DNA of 38,813 nt from an uncultured Clostridium sp. (GTDB lineage Bacteria; Bacillota; Clostridia; TANB77; CAG-508): contig USEX01000013.1 of assembly GCA_900553755.1 (NCBI GenBank), forward strand, positions 1 to 38,813. The letters run 5' to 3'. The notes beneath the pieces were generated by a model that worked only from the letters and a program-made list of their open reading frames with translations, searched no databases and was not told where the DNA came from. The translations under genes were made by a program, and so were the position numbers. How positions within the stretch are numbered: position 1 is the first letter of the stretch; each line of letters opens with the position of its first letter. Below, piece after piece: positions 32,208-38,813 of this stretch.

Positions 32208-34562
32208 ATGCGAAAATTAACAAAGATAATATCATTAGTAATTATTATTGCTATGGTTTTGCAAAATACTATAGCTTTGGCTAACGTGATAGAAATAGGT
32301 GAAAAATCTTTAATAAAAAGAGGAAATCTTGGCTTTTATACTATTCAGTATTGGAATGAGGCAAAAGAAAGATGGATGTATATTACATATTCAAGAACAT
32401 ATTATCAAGATAAGAATGGAAAAAATAGAGTGGCCTATTGTGTAGATCCAGAATTAGATGGTGTTGGTTGGCTACCGGGGGAAGTAGAACAATACGAGGC
32501 AACAATATCAAATAAAATAACCAATAAAGAATTATGGAATGTATATAAAAATGGATATCCATATGTTTCATATCAGCAATTAGGAGTTGAAACTGAAGAT
32601 GATGCGTATTTGGCTACAAAGCAGGCTGCATATTTTGTGCTTAGAAAATGGCCTCTTGAAAAAGTTTATGATTATTTTAGAGGAGGGCGAGACCCGATTA
32701 ATGACCAAAATTTGGAAGATATAAATAGAAGAGGAAGAAAAGTAGTAGATGCAATATATAATCTAGTTAATATAGCGTATAATAATTCGCAAAATATACC
32801 AGTAGCCTCCATAAAGCAGAGTGGAGGGTTAGTAGCAGAGAAAGATGGAAAAAACTATTCATCAAGTTATATATTAGAAAAAACTAGTGGAGATATATCA
32901 CTTAAAGTGAAAAGTATAGAAGGAGCACCACAGGAGACATATATAGCAGACAAAAACGGACAGAAAAAAGAGAGTTTTAATGGCGGAGAACAATTGAAAA
33001 TAATGATTCCGAAAGACCAGATAAAAAAGGAATATGATATTAAGATAAATTATGAATTAACCTTAAAGAATTATCCCGTATATTATGCTAGAAGTGAAAA
33101 GGAAAATTCACAAAATTATGTTGTAGTTGGAGAAAACAATGAAAAATTTAATGGAGTTATAAATACTAAAATTGGAGCAGGAAAGTCCACTATAAATATA
33201 ATAAAATTGGATGAGGAAAATAAAGAACCAATAAGTGGAGTAAAATTCAATATAAAGTATAAAGATGGAGAAAATATAGGTGATTTTGTGACTGATGAGG
33301 AAGGGAAAATAGAAATAAAAGATGTACATCAAGGAACTGTGATTGTAACAGAGATAGAAACAGATGAAAAATATGAAATAGATGTGAATGGAAAAGAAAT
33401 ACAAATTGGATATAATACTACACATGAATTGGAAATAACAAATAAAAGAAAAAAGGGAAGCCTGGAGGTTACAAAGGTAGATAAAGATGATAACAGTATA
33501 AAAATAGAAGGTGTGGAGTTTGAACTATTAAATGATAAAGGAGAGATAATTGAAAAATTAGTAACAGATAAAGAAGGAAAAGCCATTATTAATAATATTG
33601 ATATTGGAGAATATATATTAAAGGAAACAAAAACAAATGAAGAATATAGGTTAGGAGAAGAACATAGTATAAAAATAAATTGGAATGAAAAATTAAATCT
33701 TACAATAGAAAACGAGAAAAAGAAAGGAAAACTAGAAATAAATAAAACAAGTGAAAATGAAAATAGCATATTAAATTTACCACAAGGAAGTTATATAGAA
33801 GGAACAGAGTTTGACGTATTAGATTACAAAGGCAATATTATAGACCATATAATTACAAATGAAGAAGGGAAGGCTGTAAGCAAGATGCTACCTCTAGGAA
33901 AATATAAAGTAATAGAAACTAAGGCAAATGAGTGGTACATGAAAAATGAAGAAATCTATGAAGTTAGCATTAGTTCAGATAACGAAATTGTGGAACTTAA
34001 TATAACTAATAAATCTAAGGACCCTAAAGTAGATATTAATAAAAAGGGACCTAGCTTGTCATATGCTAATCAAGAGATTAGGTATGATTTTGAAATAAGA
34101 AATACCGGAAATGTAGAATTAAATGATTTCACCTGGTATGAATTTTTACCATTCGAATATGGAAAAATAACTAGAATGTCAACAGGCACATATAATCAAG
34201 AACTTAGTTATAATGTTTATTATAGGACTAATAAAAAGCAAGAATATCTTGTGCTGGCAGAAAATTTAAGTACAAATGTAAATAATTATATAGATTTGGA
34301 GAAAATTTATTTAGAAGATGATGAAAAAATTACTGAAATAAAAATAAAATACGGAGATGTAAATGTGAATTTTGCTGCAGAAGAAAAGCCGCAAATTTAT
34401 GTGAAACTAAAAGAAGATTTAACAGAAAACCAGGAAGTGAAGAATACTACTATATTAGAAGGAAAGCATAATGATTATAAAATTTGTGATGAAGATGAGG
34501 TAATAACAATAATAAGAGAAAATAAACCAGAACCTAAAAAATTACCAAGAACAGGATTTTAA
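32208..34562 (+). CDS. Thioester-domain SpaA/Cna_B surface adhesin
   Basis: It has 784 residues. A signal peptide covers about 1-26 (IISLVIIIAMVLQNTIALA). The N-terminal thioester domain has Cys78 (VAYCVDPEL) and Gln139 (ATKQAAYFVL), which could form the Cys-Gln thioester used for covalent attachment to host or other surfaces. Three SpaA-like prealbumin repeats lie at about 327-413, 414-503 and 504-602, the last two with the ET motif (YILKETKT, YKVIETKA) typical of isopeptide-forming folds. A further stalk domain covers 606-770. The protein ends in LPRTGF and a stop. The sorting motif is there, but the hydrophobic helix and basic tail that normally follow are missing. It is the likely substrate of the adjacent sortase, or a pilus component. 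Confidence 0.9.
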   Translation: MRKLTKIISLVIIIAMVLQNTIALANVIEIGEKSLIKRGNLGFYTIQYWNEAKERWMYITYSRTYYQDKNGKNRVAYCVDPELDGVGWLPGEVEQYEATISNKITNKELWNVYKNGYPYVSYQQLGVETEDDAYLATKQAAYFVLRKWPLEKVYDYFRGGRDPINDQNLEDINRRGRKVVDAIYNLVNIAYNNSQNIPVASIKQSGGLVAEKDGKNYSSSYILEKTSGDISLKVKSIEGAPQETYIADKNGQKKESFNGGEQLKIMIPKDQIKKEYDIKINYELTLKNYPVYYARSEKENSQNYVVVGENNEKFNGVINTKIGAGKSTINIIKLDEENKEPISGVKFNIKYKDGENIGDFVTDEEGKIEIKDVHQGTVIVTEIETDEKYEIDVNGKEIQIGYNTTHELEITNKRKKGSLEVTKVDKDDNSIKIEGVEFELLNDKGEIIEKLVTDKEGKAIINNIDIGEYILKETKTNEEYRLGEEHSIKINWNEKLNLTIENEKKKGKLEINKTSENENSILNLPQGSYIEGTEFDVLDYKGNIIDHIITNEEGKAVSKMLPLGKYKVIETKANEWYMKNEEIYEVSISSDNEIVELNITNKSKDPKVDINKKGPSLSYANQEIRYDFEIRNTGNVELNDFTWYEFLPFEYGKITRMSTGTYNQELSYNVYYRTNKKQEYLVLAENLSTNVNNYIDLEKIYLEDDEKITEIKIKYGDVNVNFAAEEKPQIYVKLKEDLTENQEVKNTTILEGKHNDYKICDEDEVITIIRENKPEPKKLPRTGF

Positions 34563-34590
34563 ATATACAATATAAAAATGAAGAAAAATA

Positions 34591-34619
34591 TTGAAATATA
34601 AGGAATATTGTAATATAAT
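34591..34619 (+). promoter_or_regulatory. Promoter of NifU-like / GGGtGRT pair
   Basis: TTGAAA (34591-34596), 17 bases, TATAAT (34614-34619), 55 bases before the ATG. Confidence 0.7.
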
Positions 34620-34673
34620 GTAAATATTGCATTAAGCAATTTCTATAATAATGGTTTGAAAGGAGCAATAAAG

Positions 34674-35366
34674 ATGATTTATTCAAAAGAATTAGAAAAT
34701 ATGTGCCCAATTGCAAAAGGAGTTAACCATGGTCCAGCACCAATTCCAGAAGAAGGAAAATGGGTAAAAGCAACAGAAATAAAAGATATATCAGGATTAA
34801 CACATGGTATAGGCTGGTGTGCACCGCAACAAGGAGCATGTAAATTAACATTAAATGTAAAAGATGGAATAATACAAGAAGCATTAATTGAAACAGTAGG
34901 ATGTTCAGGAATGACACATTCAGCAGCAATGGCTGGAGAAATATTAACAGGAAAAACAATATTAGAAGCATTAAACACAGACTTAGTTTGTGATGCTATA
35001 AACACTGCTATGAGAGAATTATTTTTACAAATTGTATATGGAAGAACACAAACAGCTTTCTCTGAAGGCGGACTTCCAGTAGGAGCAGGACTTGAAGACT
35101 TAGGAAAAGGCCATACAAGTCAAGTAGGAACAATATATTCAAGCACTTTAAAAGGACCAAGATATTTGAATTTAGCTGAAGGATATATTGTAGAACTTGG
35201 ATTAGATAAAGATGACCAAATAATAGGTTATAAATATGTTCATTTAGGAAAAATGATGGACGGAATAAAAGCAGGAATGGATCCAATGGAAGCAATAGAA
35301 AAAGCTTCTGGAAAATATGGAAGATTCGACGAAGCTGTTAAAAAAGTAGATCCAAGAAAGCAATAA
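34674..35366 (+). CDS. NifU-like iron-sulfur scaffold protein
   Basis: It has 230 residues resembling the NifU/IscU N-terminal scaffold. Conserved cysteines are Cys11 (ENMCPIAKG), Cys49 and Cys56 (GWCAPQQGAC) and Cys77 (VGCSGMTHSAAMAGEIL). The C-terminal half extends beyond the usual scaffold domain. A role in cluster assembly is inferred from fold only; the partner and target are not known. AAAGGAG fits ATG 34674, whereas a TTG at 34656 precedes it. It is paired with the GGGtGRT gene 19 bases on, an arrangement recurring in Clostridia as I recall it. Confidence 0.85.
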   Translation: MIYSKELENMCPIAKGVNHGPAPIPEEGKWVKATEIKDISGLTHGIGWCAPQQGACKLTLNVKDGIIQEALIETVGCSGMTHSAAMAGEILTGKTILEALNTDLVCDAINTAMRELFLQIVYGRTQTAFSEGGLPVGAGLEDLGKGHTSQVGTIYSSTLKGPRYLNLAEGYIVELGLDKDDQIIGYKYVHLGKMMDGIKAGMDPMEAIEKASGKYGRFDEAVKKVDPRKQ

Positions 35367-35385
35367 TAAGAAGGGGGAATAAGAG

Positions 35386-36390
35386 ATGGCAGTAACATTT
35401 GAAAGTTATGAGAGAAGAATAGACCAAATAAAACCAGTAATGGAAAAGTATGGAATAAAAGATTTTGAAGATGCTTTAAAAATATGTACAGACAGAGGGT
35501 TCAATCCTTATGAAATAGTTAAAGGTGTTCAACCAATATGCTTTGAGAATGCAGCTTGGGCATATACACTAGGTGCAGCAATAGCAATAAAAAAAGGATG
35601 CACAAAAGCTCATGAAGCAGCAAAAGCAATAGGAGAAGGATTACAAGCATTTTGTATACCTGGTTCAGTTGCAGATGATAGAAAAGTAGGATTAGGACAT
35701 GGAAATTTAGCATCAATGTTGTTATCAGAGGAAACAAAATGCTTTGCTTTCTTAGCAGGTCACGAAAGCTTTGCAGCAGCAGAAGGTGCTATAGGAATAG
35801 CAAAATCTGCTAATAAAGTAAGAAAAGAGCCATTAAGAGTTATATTAAATGGATTAGGAAAAGATGCAGCACAAATAATTTCTAGAATTAATGGTTTTAC
35901 ATATGTAAAAACAGATTTCGATTTCTTCACTGGTAAAGTAAAAGTAGTTGAAGAAATACCATATTCAGATGGTGAGAGAAGCCAAGTTAGATGCTATGGC
36001 GCAAATGATGTAAGAGAAGGCGTTGCAATAATGTGGTTAGAAGATGTAGACATCTCAATTACAGGAAATTCAACAAACCCAACAAGATTCCAACATCCAG
36101 TAGCAGGAACATATAAGAAAGAAAGATTAGAAGCAGGAAAGAAATATTTCTCTGTTGCTTCAGGTGGTGGAACAGGAAGAACATTACACCCAGATAATAT
36201 GGCAGCAGGTCCAGCTTCATATGGTATGACAGATACAATGGGAAGAATGCATTCAGATGCACAATTCGCAGGAAGTTCATCAGTACCAGCACACGTAGAA
36301 ATGATGGGATTAATTGGAATGGGTAACAACCCAATGGTTGGTGCATCAGTAGCAGTAGCGGTAGCTGTAGAAGAAGCTATGAATAAATAA
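35386..36390 (+). CDS. GGGtGRT protein, function unknown
   Basis: It has 334 residues. The protein carries the motif that names its family, GGGTGRT at 260-266 (SVASGGGTGRTLHPDN), with other strongly ordered segments (GLGHGNLASMLLSEETKCFAFLAGHESF, split by Gly). Cysteines at 34, 52, 72, 90, 119 and 203 could bind metal. There is no known biochemical function. Co-transcription with a NifU-like scaffold suggests an iron-sulfur or redox role (inference). GGGGG-type ribosome-binding site AAGAAGGGGG before the ATG suggests high expression. A terminator follows. Confidence 0.88.
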   Translation: MAVTFESYERRIDQIKPVMEKYGIKDFEDALKICTDRGFNPYEIVKGVQPICFENAAWAYTLGAAIAIKKGCTKAHEAAKAIGEGLQAFCIPGSVADDRKVGLGHGNLASMLLSEETKCFAFLAGHESFAAAEGAIGIAKSANKVRKEPLRVILNGLGKDAAQIISRINGFTYVKTDFDFFTGKVKVVEEIPYSDGERSQVRCYGANDVREGVAIMWLEDVDISITGNSTNPTRFQHPVAGTYKKERLEAGKKYFSVASGGGTGRTLHPDNMAAGPASYGMTDTMGRMHSDAQFAGSSSVPAHVEMMGLIGMGNNPMVGASVAVAVAVEEAMNK

Positions 36391-36410
36391 ACTTGTTATA
36401 TAAAAACCGA

Positions 36411-36442
36411 AAAAGCCTCTAAATAAAGGGGCTTTTATTATA
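36411..36442 (+). terminator. Terminator of the GGGtGRT operon
   Basis: Stem AAAAGCCTCT with AGGGGCTTTT (one T-G pair), loop AATAA or similar, then ATTATATT. Confidence 0.8.
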
Positions 36443-36486
36443 TTACAATTGCAGGAAAAAATGTTCGCTTTTCTATGAAAAAACTA

Positions 36487-36515
36487 TTGACATTTTAAAA
36501 AATAAGCTATAGAAT
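36487..36515 (+). promoter_or_regulatory. Promoter of the DUF45-like gene
   Basis: Consensus TTGACA (36487-36492), 17 bases, TAGAAT (36510-36515). Confidence 0.65.
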
Positions 36516-36564
36516 ATAGACACAAGACGAACAAAGGTTCAATAATTGCGGGAGGAAAATTTAA

Positions 36565-37107
36565 ATGAATATCTTAGAAAATCACAAAAACTTTATAAAT
36601 AGAACTTACTTAACAATTAGTGTATTAGGAAAAAATTTAAATTTAGGTGTTAAATATAGAAACAATCCAATTATAGAACTAGATAAACAAGAACAAAATA
36701 TAAATTTATATTTACCGAAAAAATATAGAACAATGGATAATGTAAATATAATAAATATGGCTATAGAAAAAATGTATGATGAAATCGCCGAAACAGAAAT
36801 AGAAAATTCAATGGAGAAGATAAGAGTAATTTTGGGATTTGCACCTGAAGATTATAAAATAGAGAGAATGAAAGGATCTTTTTGCAAAGTGAAAAATAAA
36901 GTTTTAGTAATAAATCCTGATATAGTAAAATATAATAAAAAAATTATCGAAACAACGTTATTGCAAGCATTTTGTAAGTCACAATACAAAGTAAATAGTA
37001 AAGCATATAAGCAAGCATTAGAAACCGGAATAGAGAAGTATGAAAAAATGAAATACCAATTAGTAATAAAAAGAAAAGTAGCAAGAAATATAGCTAAAGT
37101 TTCATAA
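36565..37107 (+). CDS. Unknown protein, possible degenerate YgjP/DUF45 metallopeptidase relic
   Basis: It has 180 residues. I do not recognise it with confidence. The middle (MKGSFCKVKNKVLVINPDIV, then YNKKIIETTLLQAFCKSQY) is arranged like the W-G-S-C and H-E-L-x-H region of DUF45 metallopeptidases, where a strand of 'hydrophobic-N-P' is followed by the zinc helix. At the zinc site it reads LLQAFC and has no histidine, so it would be inactive. The family link is tentative. It has a consensus promoter and GGGAGG before the ATG, so it is probably expressed. Confidence 0.6.
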   Translation: MNILENHKNFINRTYLTISVLGKNLNLGVKYRNNPIIELDKQEQNINLYLPKKYRTMDNVNIINMAIEKMYDEIAETEIENSMEKIRVILGFAPEDYKIERMKGSFCKVKNKVLVINPDIVKYNKKIIETTLLQAFCKSQYKVNSKAYKQALETGIEKYEKMKYQLVIKRKVARNIAKVS

Positions 37108-37139
37108 ATAATAGTAGAATTAATCATAACAATAAATGA

Positions 37140-37172
37140 GGCAGGAAGTTAAATCCTGCCCTTATGTATCTT
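37140..37172 (+). terminator. Terminator-like hairpin
   Basis: Stem GGCAGGA (37140-37146) with TCCTGCC (37154-37160), seven-base loop, then CTTATGTATCTTATT, a weak T tract. Confidence 0.6.
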
Positions 37173-37248
37173 ATTACTATAAAACTGATAAAACATATAA
37201 ATAATAAAATATATAAAAACAAAACTTAAAATCCTGTCTTAATAATAA

Positions 37249-37268
37249 TAGTTTAATAAATTAAACTA
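37249..37268 (-). terminator. Possible terminator of the ssp gene
   Basis: Minus strand stem TAGTTTAA with TTAAACTA, loop TTTA, followed by TTATTATTAAG. It is AT-only and weak. Confidence 0.4.
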
Positions 37269-37271
37269 GAA

Positions 37272-37478
37272 CTATTTCATTTGGCTTTCAGCTTGTTGGA
37301 TTAATTTCTTAACCATTTGTCCACCTATTCTACCTGCATCTCTTGAAGATAAGTCACCATTGTAACCATCTTTTAGATTTACACCAACTTCACTAGCTAC
37401 TTCATATTTGAATTTGTTTAATGCATCAGCAGCTTCTGGAACTACTTTGTAATTACTGTTGCTTGATGAATGTGCCAT
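37272..37478 (-). CDS. Alpha/beta-type small acid-soluble spore protein
   Basis: It coats and protects DNA in the dormant spore and is degraded by the GPR protease at germination. It has 68 residues. The GPR site KYEVASEVGV is present, followed by the family block DLSSRDAGRIGGQMVKKLIQQAE. AGGAGGTG precedes the ATG. It is monocistronic, as is usual for ssp genes, and would be expressed in the forespore under sigma-G. I could not place a convincing sigma-G promoter. This is the clearest evidence that the organism makes spores. Confidence 0.97.
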   Translation of the reverse strand: MAHSSSNSNYKVVPEAADALNKFKYEVASEVGVNLKDGYNGDLSSRDAGRIGGQMVKKLIQQAESQMK

Positions 37479-37606
37479 TATTTTTCACCTCCTAGAATGT
37501 GAATATTTAATATCGAAAAGTAATGTACTTTTCAATAGTTATATTGCACAATAAAACGGAAAATACACTGGAAATTTTTGAAAGTTCTTTTAATTTAAAA
37601 TATGTG

Positions 37607-37633
37607 TTGCAAAACATGAATATGTGGTATAAT
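37607..37633 (+). promoter_or_regulatory. Extended -10 promoter of the HAD gene
   Basis: TGGTATAAT (37625-37633) is an extended -10. A TTGCAA lies at 37607-37612 with a short 15-base spacing. Confidence 0.6.
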
Positions 37634-37674
37634 AGTAAAATATAATAAACTAGAATAAAAAACAGGAGATAATA

Positions 37675-38553
37675 ATGTATAAATTAGTATGTATAGATTT
37701 AGATGGAACTTTACTAAATTCTTATGGGCAAGTTTCTAATAAGAATATAGAATCTATAAAAAAATTAATAGATAAAAATGTAGAAGTTATTATAGCATCA
37801 GGAAGACCAATAAATTCAGCTTCTAGTATTGCAAGAGAAATTGAATCAGATAAATATGTGATATGTGGAAATGGTTCTGTATTATATGATTTGCAGAAAA
37901 AAGCCATAATATACGATAAATGCATAGAAAAGAAAAAAGTTTTGCAAATAATTAAAGAATGCGAAGAAAATAGTATATATTACAATGTGTACACAGAAAA
38001 TTTAACTATTACTAAATCATTAAATTACAATACACTTGTATATAATTATGAAAATCAAAATAAGACAGAAGACCAAAAAACAAACATAAAAATAGTAGAT
38101 GATATATATAGCTATGTAGAAAATTCAGGGAATATAAATGTTCTAAAAATAACAATATGTGATGATAATGAAATAATTTTTGGAGGAATAATTAGAAAAT
38201 TAAGGCAGATAAAAGGTATAGATGTTTTAGATGTAGCACACATGTCAAGAAAAAGAATAAAACGTGGAACAGAAGAAATTGCTATAGAATATTATTATAC
38301 AGAAATAACAAGTCAAAATGTGAATAAATGGAATGCAATTAAAGAACTATCAAATATATTAGATATAAAAGCTGAGGAAATTGTTGCTATCGGAGACAAT
38401 ATAAATGATAAAGAAATGATAGAAAAGGCAGGATTAGGAATAGTAATGGGAAATAGTGCTCCATACATGAAAGAATTTGCTGATGTTGTAGTAAATGATA
38501 ATAATAATGATGGAGTATCAGATGCGATAGAAAATTATATATTAAAGGAATAA
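37675..38553 (+). CDS. Cof-type HAD hydrolase
   Basis: Phosphatase of the HAD IIB (Cof) subfamily, likely acting on sugar phosphates or similar metabolites; the substrate is not evident. It has 292 residues: motif I CIDLDGTLL with Asp8 and Asp10, motif II in VIIASGRP, and motifs III/IV with the lysine of the cap-to-core region and AIGDNINDKEMIEKAGLGIVMGN-type C-terminal sequence. CAGGAGA precedes the ATG. Confidence 0.94.
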   Translation: MYKLVCIDLDGTLLNSYGQVSNKNIESIKKLIDKNVEVIIASGRPINSASSIAREIESDKYVICGNGSVLYDLQKKAIIYDKCIEKKKVLQIIKECEENSIYYNVYTENLTITKSLNYNTLVYNYENQNKTEDQKTNIKIVDDIYSYVENSGNINVLKITICDDNEIIFGGIIRKLRQIKGIDVLDVAHMSRKRIKRGTEEIAIEYYYTEITSQNVNKWNAIKELSNILDIKAEEIVAIGDNINDKEMIEKAGLGIVMGNSAPYMKEFADVVVNDNNNDGVSDAIENYILKE

Positions 38554-38599
38554 AATTTTAAGAAAATGCCAAAATATATAAATATATGGAGGCGTTTTT

Positions 38600-38785
38600 A
38601 TGAAAGAGAAAAATACATTTTGTGAGAATGAAGAGATAAGTAGATTTGGAGAATTTGTGACTTCGTATTTTGGATGGTTACCAATTAGTAAGCAAAAAGA
38701 TAGGGCAGAAGAAATGAATAATATGACAAAAAATAATTACAAAAATAATAGATCAATATGTCAATCATTTTTGAAAATGTCTTAA
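38600..38785 (+). CDS. Small unknown protein (61 residues)
   Basis: It starts MKEKNTFCENEEISRFGEFV and contains YFGWLPISKQKDRAEEM. There is no signal peptide or membrane helix, and no family is recognised. A very good ribosome-binding site (GGAGGCG, 7 bases before the ATG) and native codon use support a real gene. It follows the HAD gene by 46 bases and may share its transcript. The window ends 28 bases after the stop. Confidence 0.55.
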   Translation: MKEKNTFCENEEISRFGEFVTSYFGWLPISKQKDRAEEMNNMTKNNYKNNRSICQSFLKMS

Positions 38786-38813
38786 AATTTTTTATTTATT
38801 AGCACTAAATTTT

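Noticed and set aside
34556..34620. Missed frameshift hiding the adhesin's membrane tail
   Set aside because: No other frame after LPRTG gives a hydrophobic segment, and no CGG is present.
37479..37560. Sigma-G promoter of the ssp gene
   Set aside because: TGCAATA and CATTACT are loosely similar to the consensus, but both boxes and the 16-base spacing are imperfect.

Overview
The window is a stretch of low-GC (about 30% by eye), Gram-positive-type chromosome from an anaerobic, spore-forming Clostridia-like bacterium. The evidence is AT-biased codon use, AGA/AGG as the main arginine codons, an alpha/beta small acid-soluble spore protein, the sporulation pair yqfC-yqfD, a PdaA-like cortex deacetylase, AdhE, GatCAB and an agr-type quorum-sensing locus. 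The first 28 bases are Illumina library adapter, so this is a contig end from a short-read assembly, plausibly an uncultured gut organism (inference).

Layout. 29-76 (-) holds the first codons of glmS, divergent from uvrC. 2197-3983 (+) holds a small membrane protein, an rRNA-type methyltransferase and an RluA-family pseudouridine synthase. 4181-7121 is an agr quorum-sensing locus: agrB-agrD (+) facing a response regulator/histidine kinase pair (-), with a perfect bidirectional terminator between them. 7375-13253 (+) is a long operon-like run: a pdaA-like deacetylase (read in two frames), yqfC, yqfD, an unknown 408-aa protein, ybeY, a DgkA-PAP2 fusion and a DUF3048 lipoprotein. 13303-15125 (-) is era (read in two frames), yqzL and recO. 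15310-17095 (+) is pth-rng. 17099-21241 (-) is leuS and an acyl-CoA ligase. 21417-25930 (+) is a transglutaminase-like protein, adhE and a polysaccharide deacetylase. 25973-26293 (-) is an orphan gene of foreign codon use. 26420-29678 (+) is gatCAB. 29768-31412 is rpsT (-), nadD and hpf. 31661-34562 is a sortase with its thioester/SpaA adhesin. 34674-36390 is a NifU-like scaffold with a GGGtGRT protein. 36565-38785 holds a DUF45-like relic, ssp, a Cof-type HAD phosphatase and a small unknown gene. No intergenic stretch exceeds 300 bases. I saw no tRNA, rRNA, CRISPR array, insertion sequence or riboswitch.

Most striking observation. Two genes that should be intact, era (an essential GTPase) and the pdaA-like gene, are each split by a +1 shift of reading frame. 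In both, the short interval where the shift must occur contains an in-frame CGG codon inside the shared string TCGGAA. Reading GGA after skipping the C restores the frame. By eye, CGG is otherwise absent as an in-frame codon from all native genes of the window (about 11,900 codons), although CGU, CGC and CGA are used. The only other in-frame CGG is in the foreign-looking orphan at 25973-26293. This suggests that CGG is unassigned or poorly read in this lineage and acts as a +1 frameshift or quadruplet (CGGA) recoding signal. Two coincidental assembly errors remain the main alternative.
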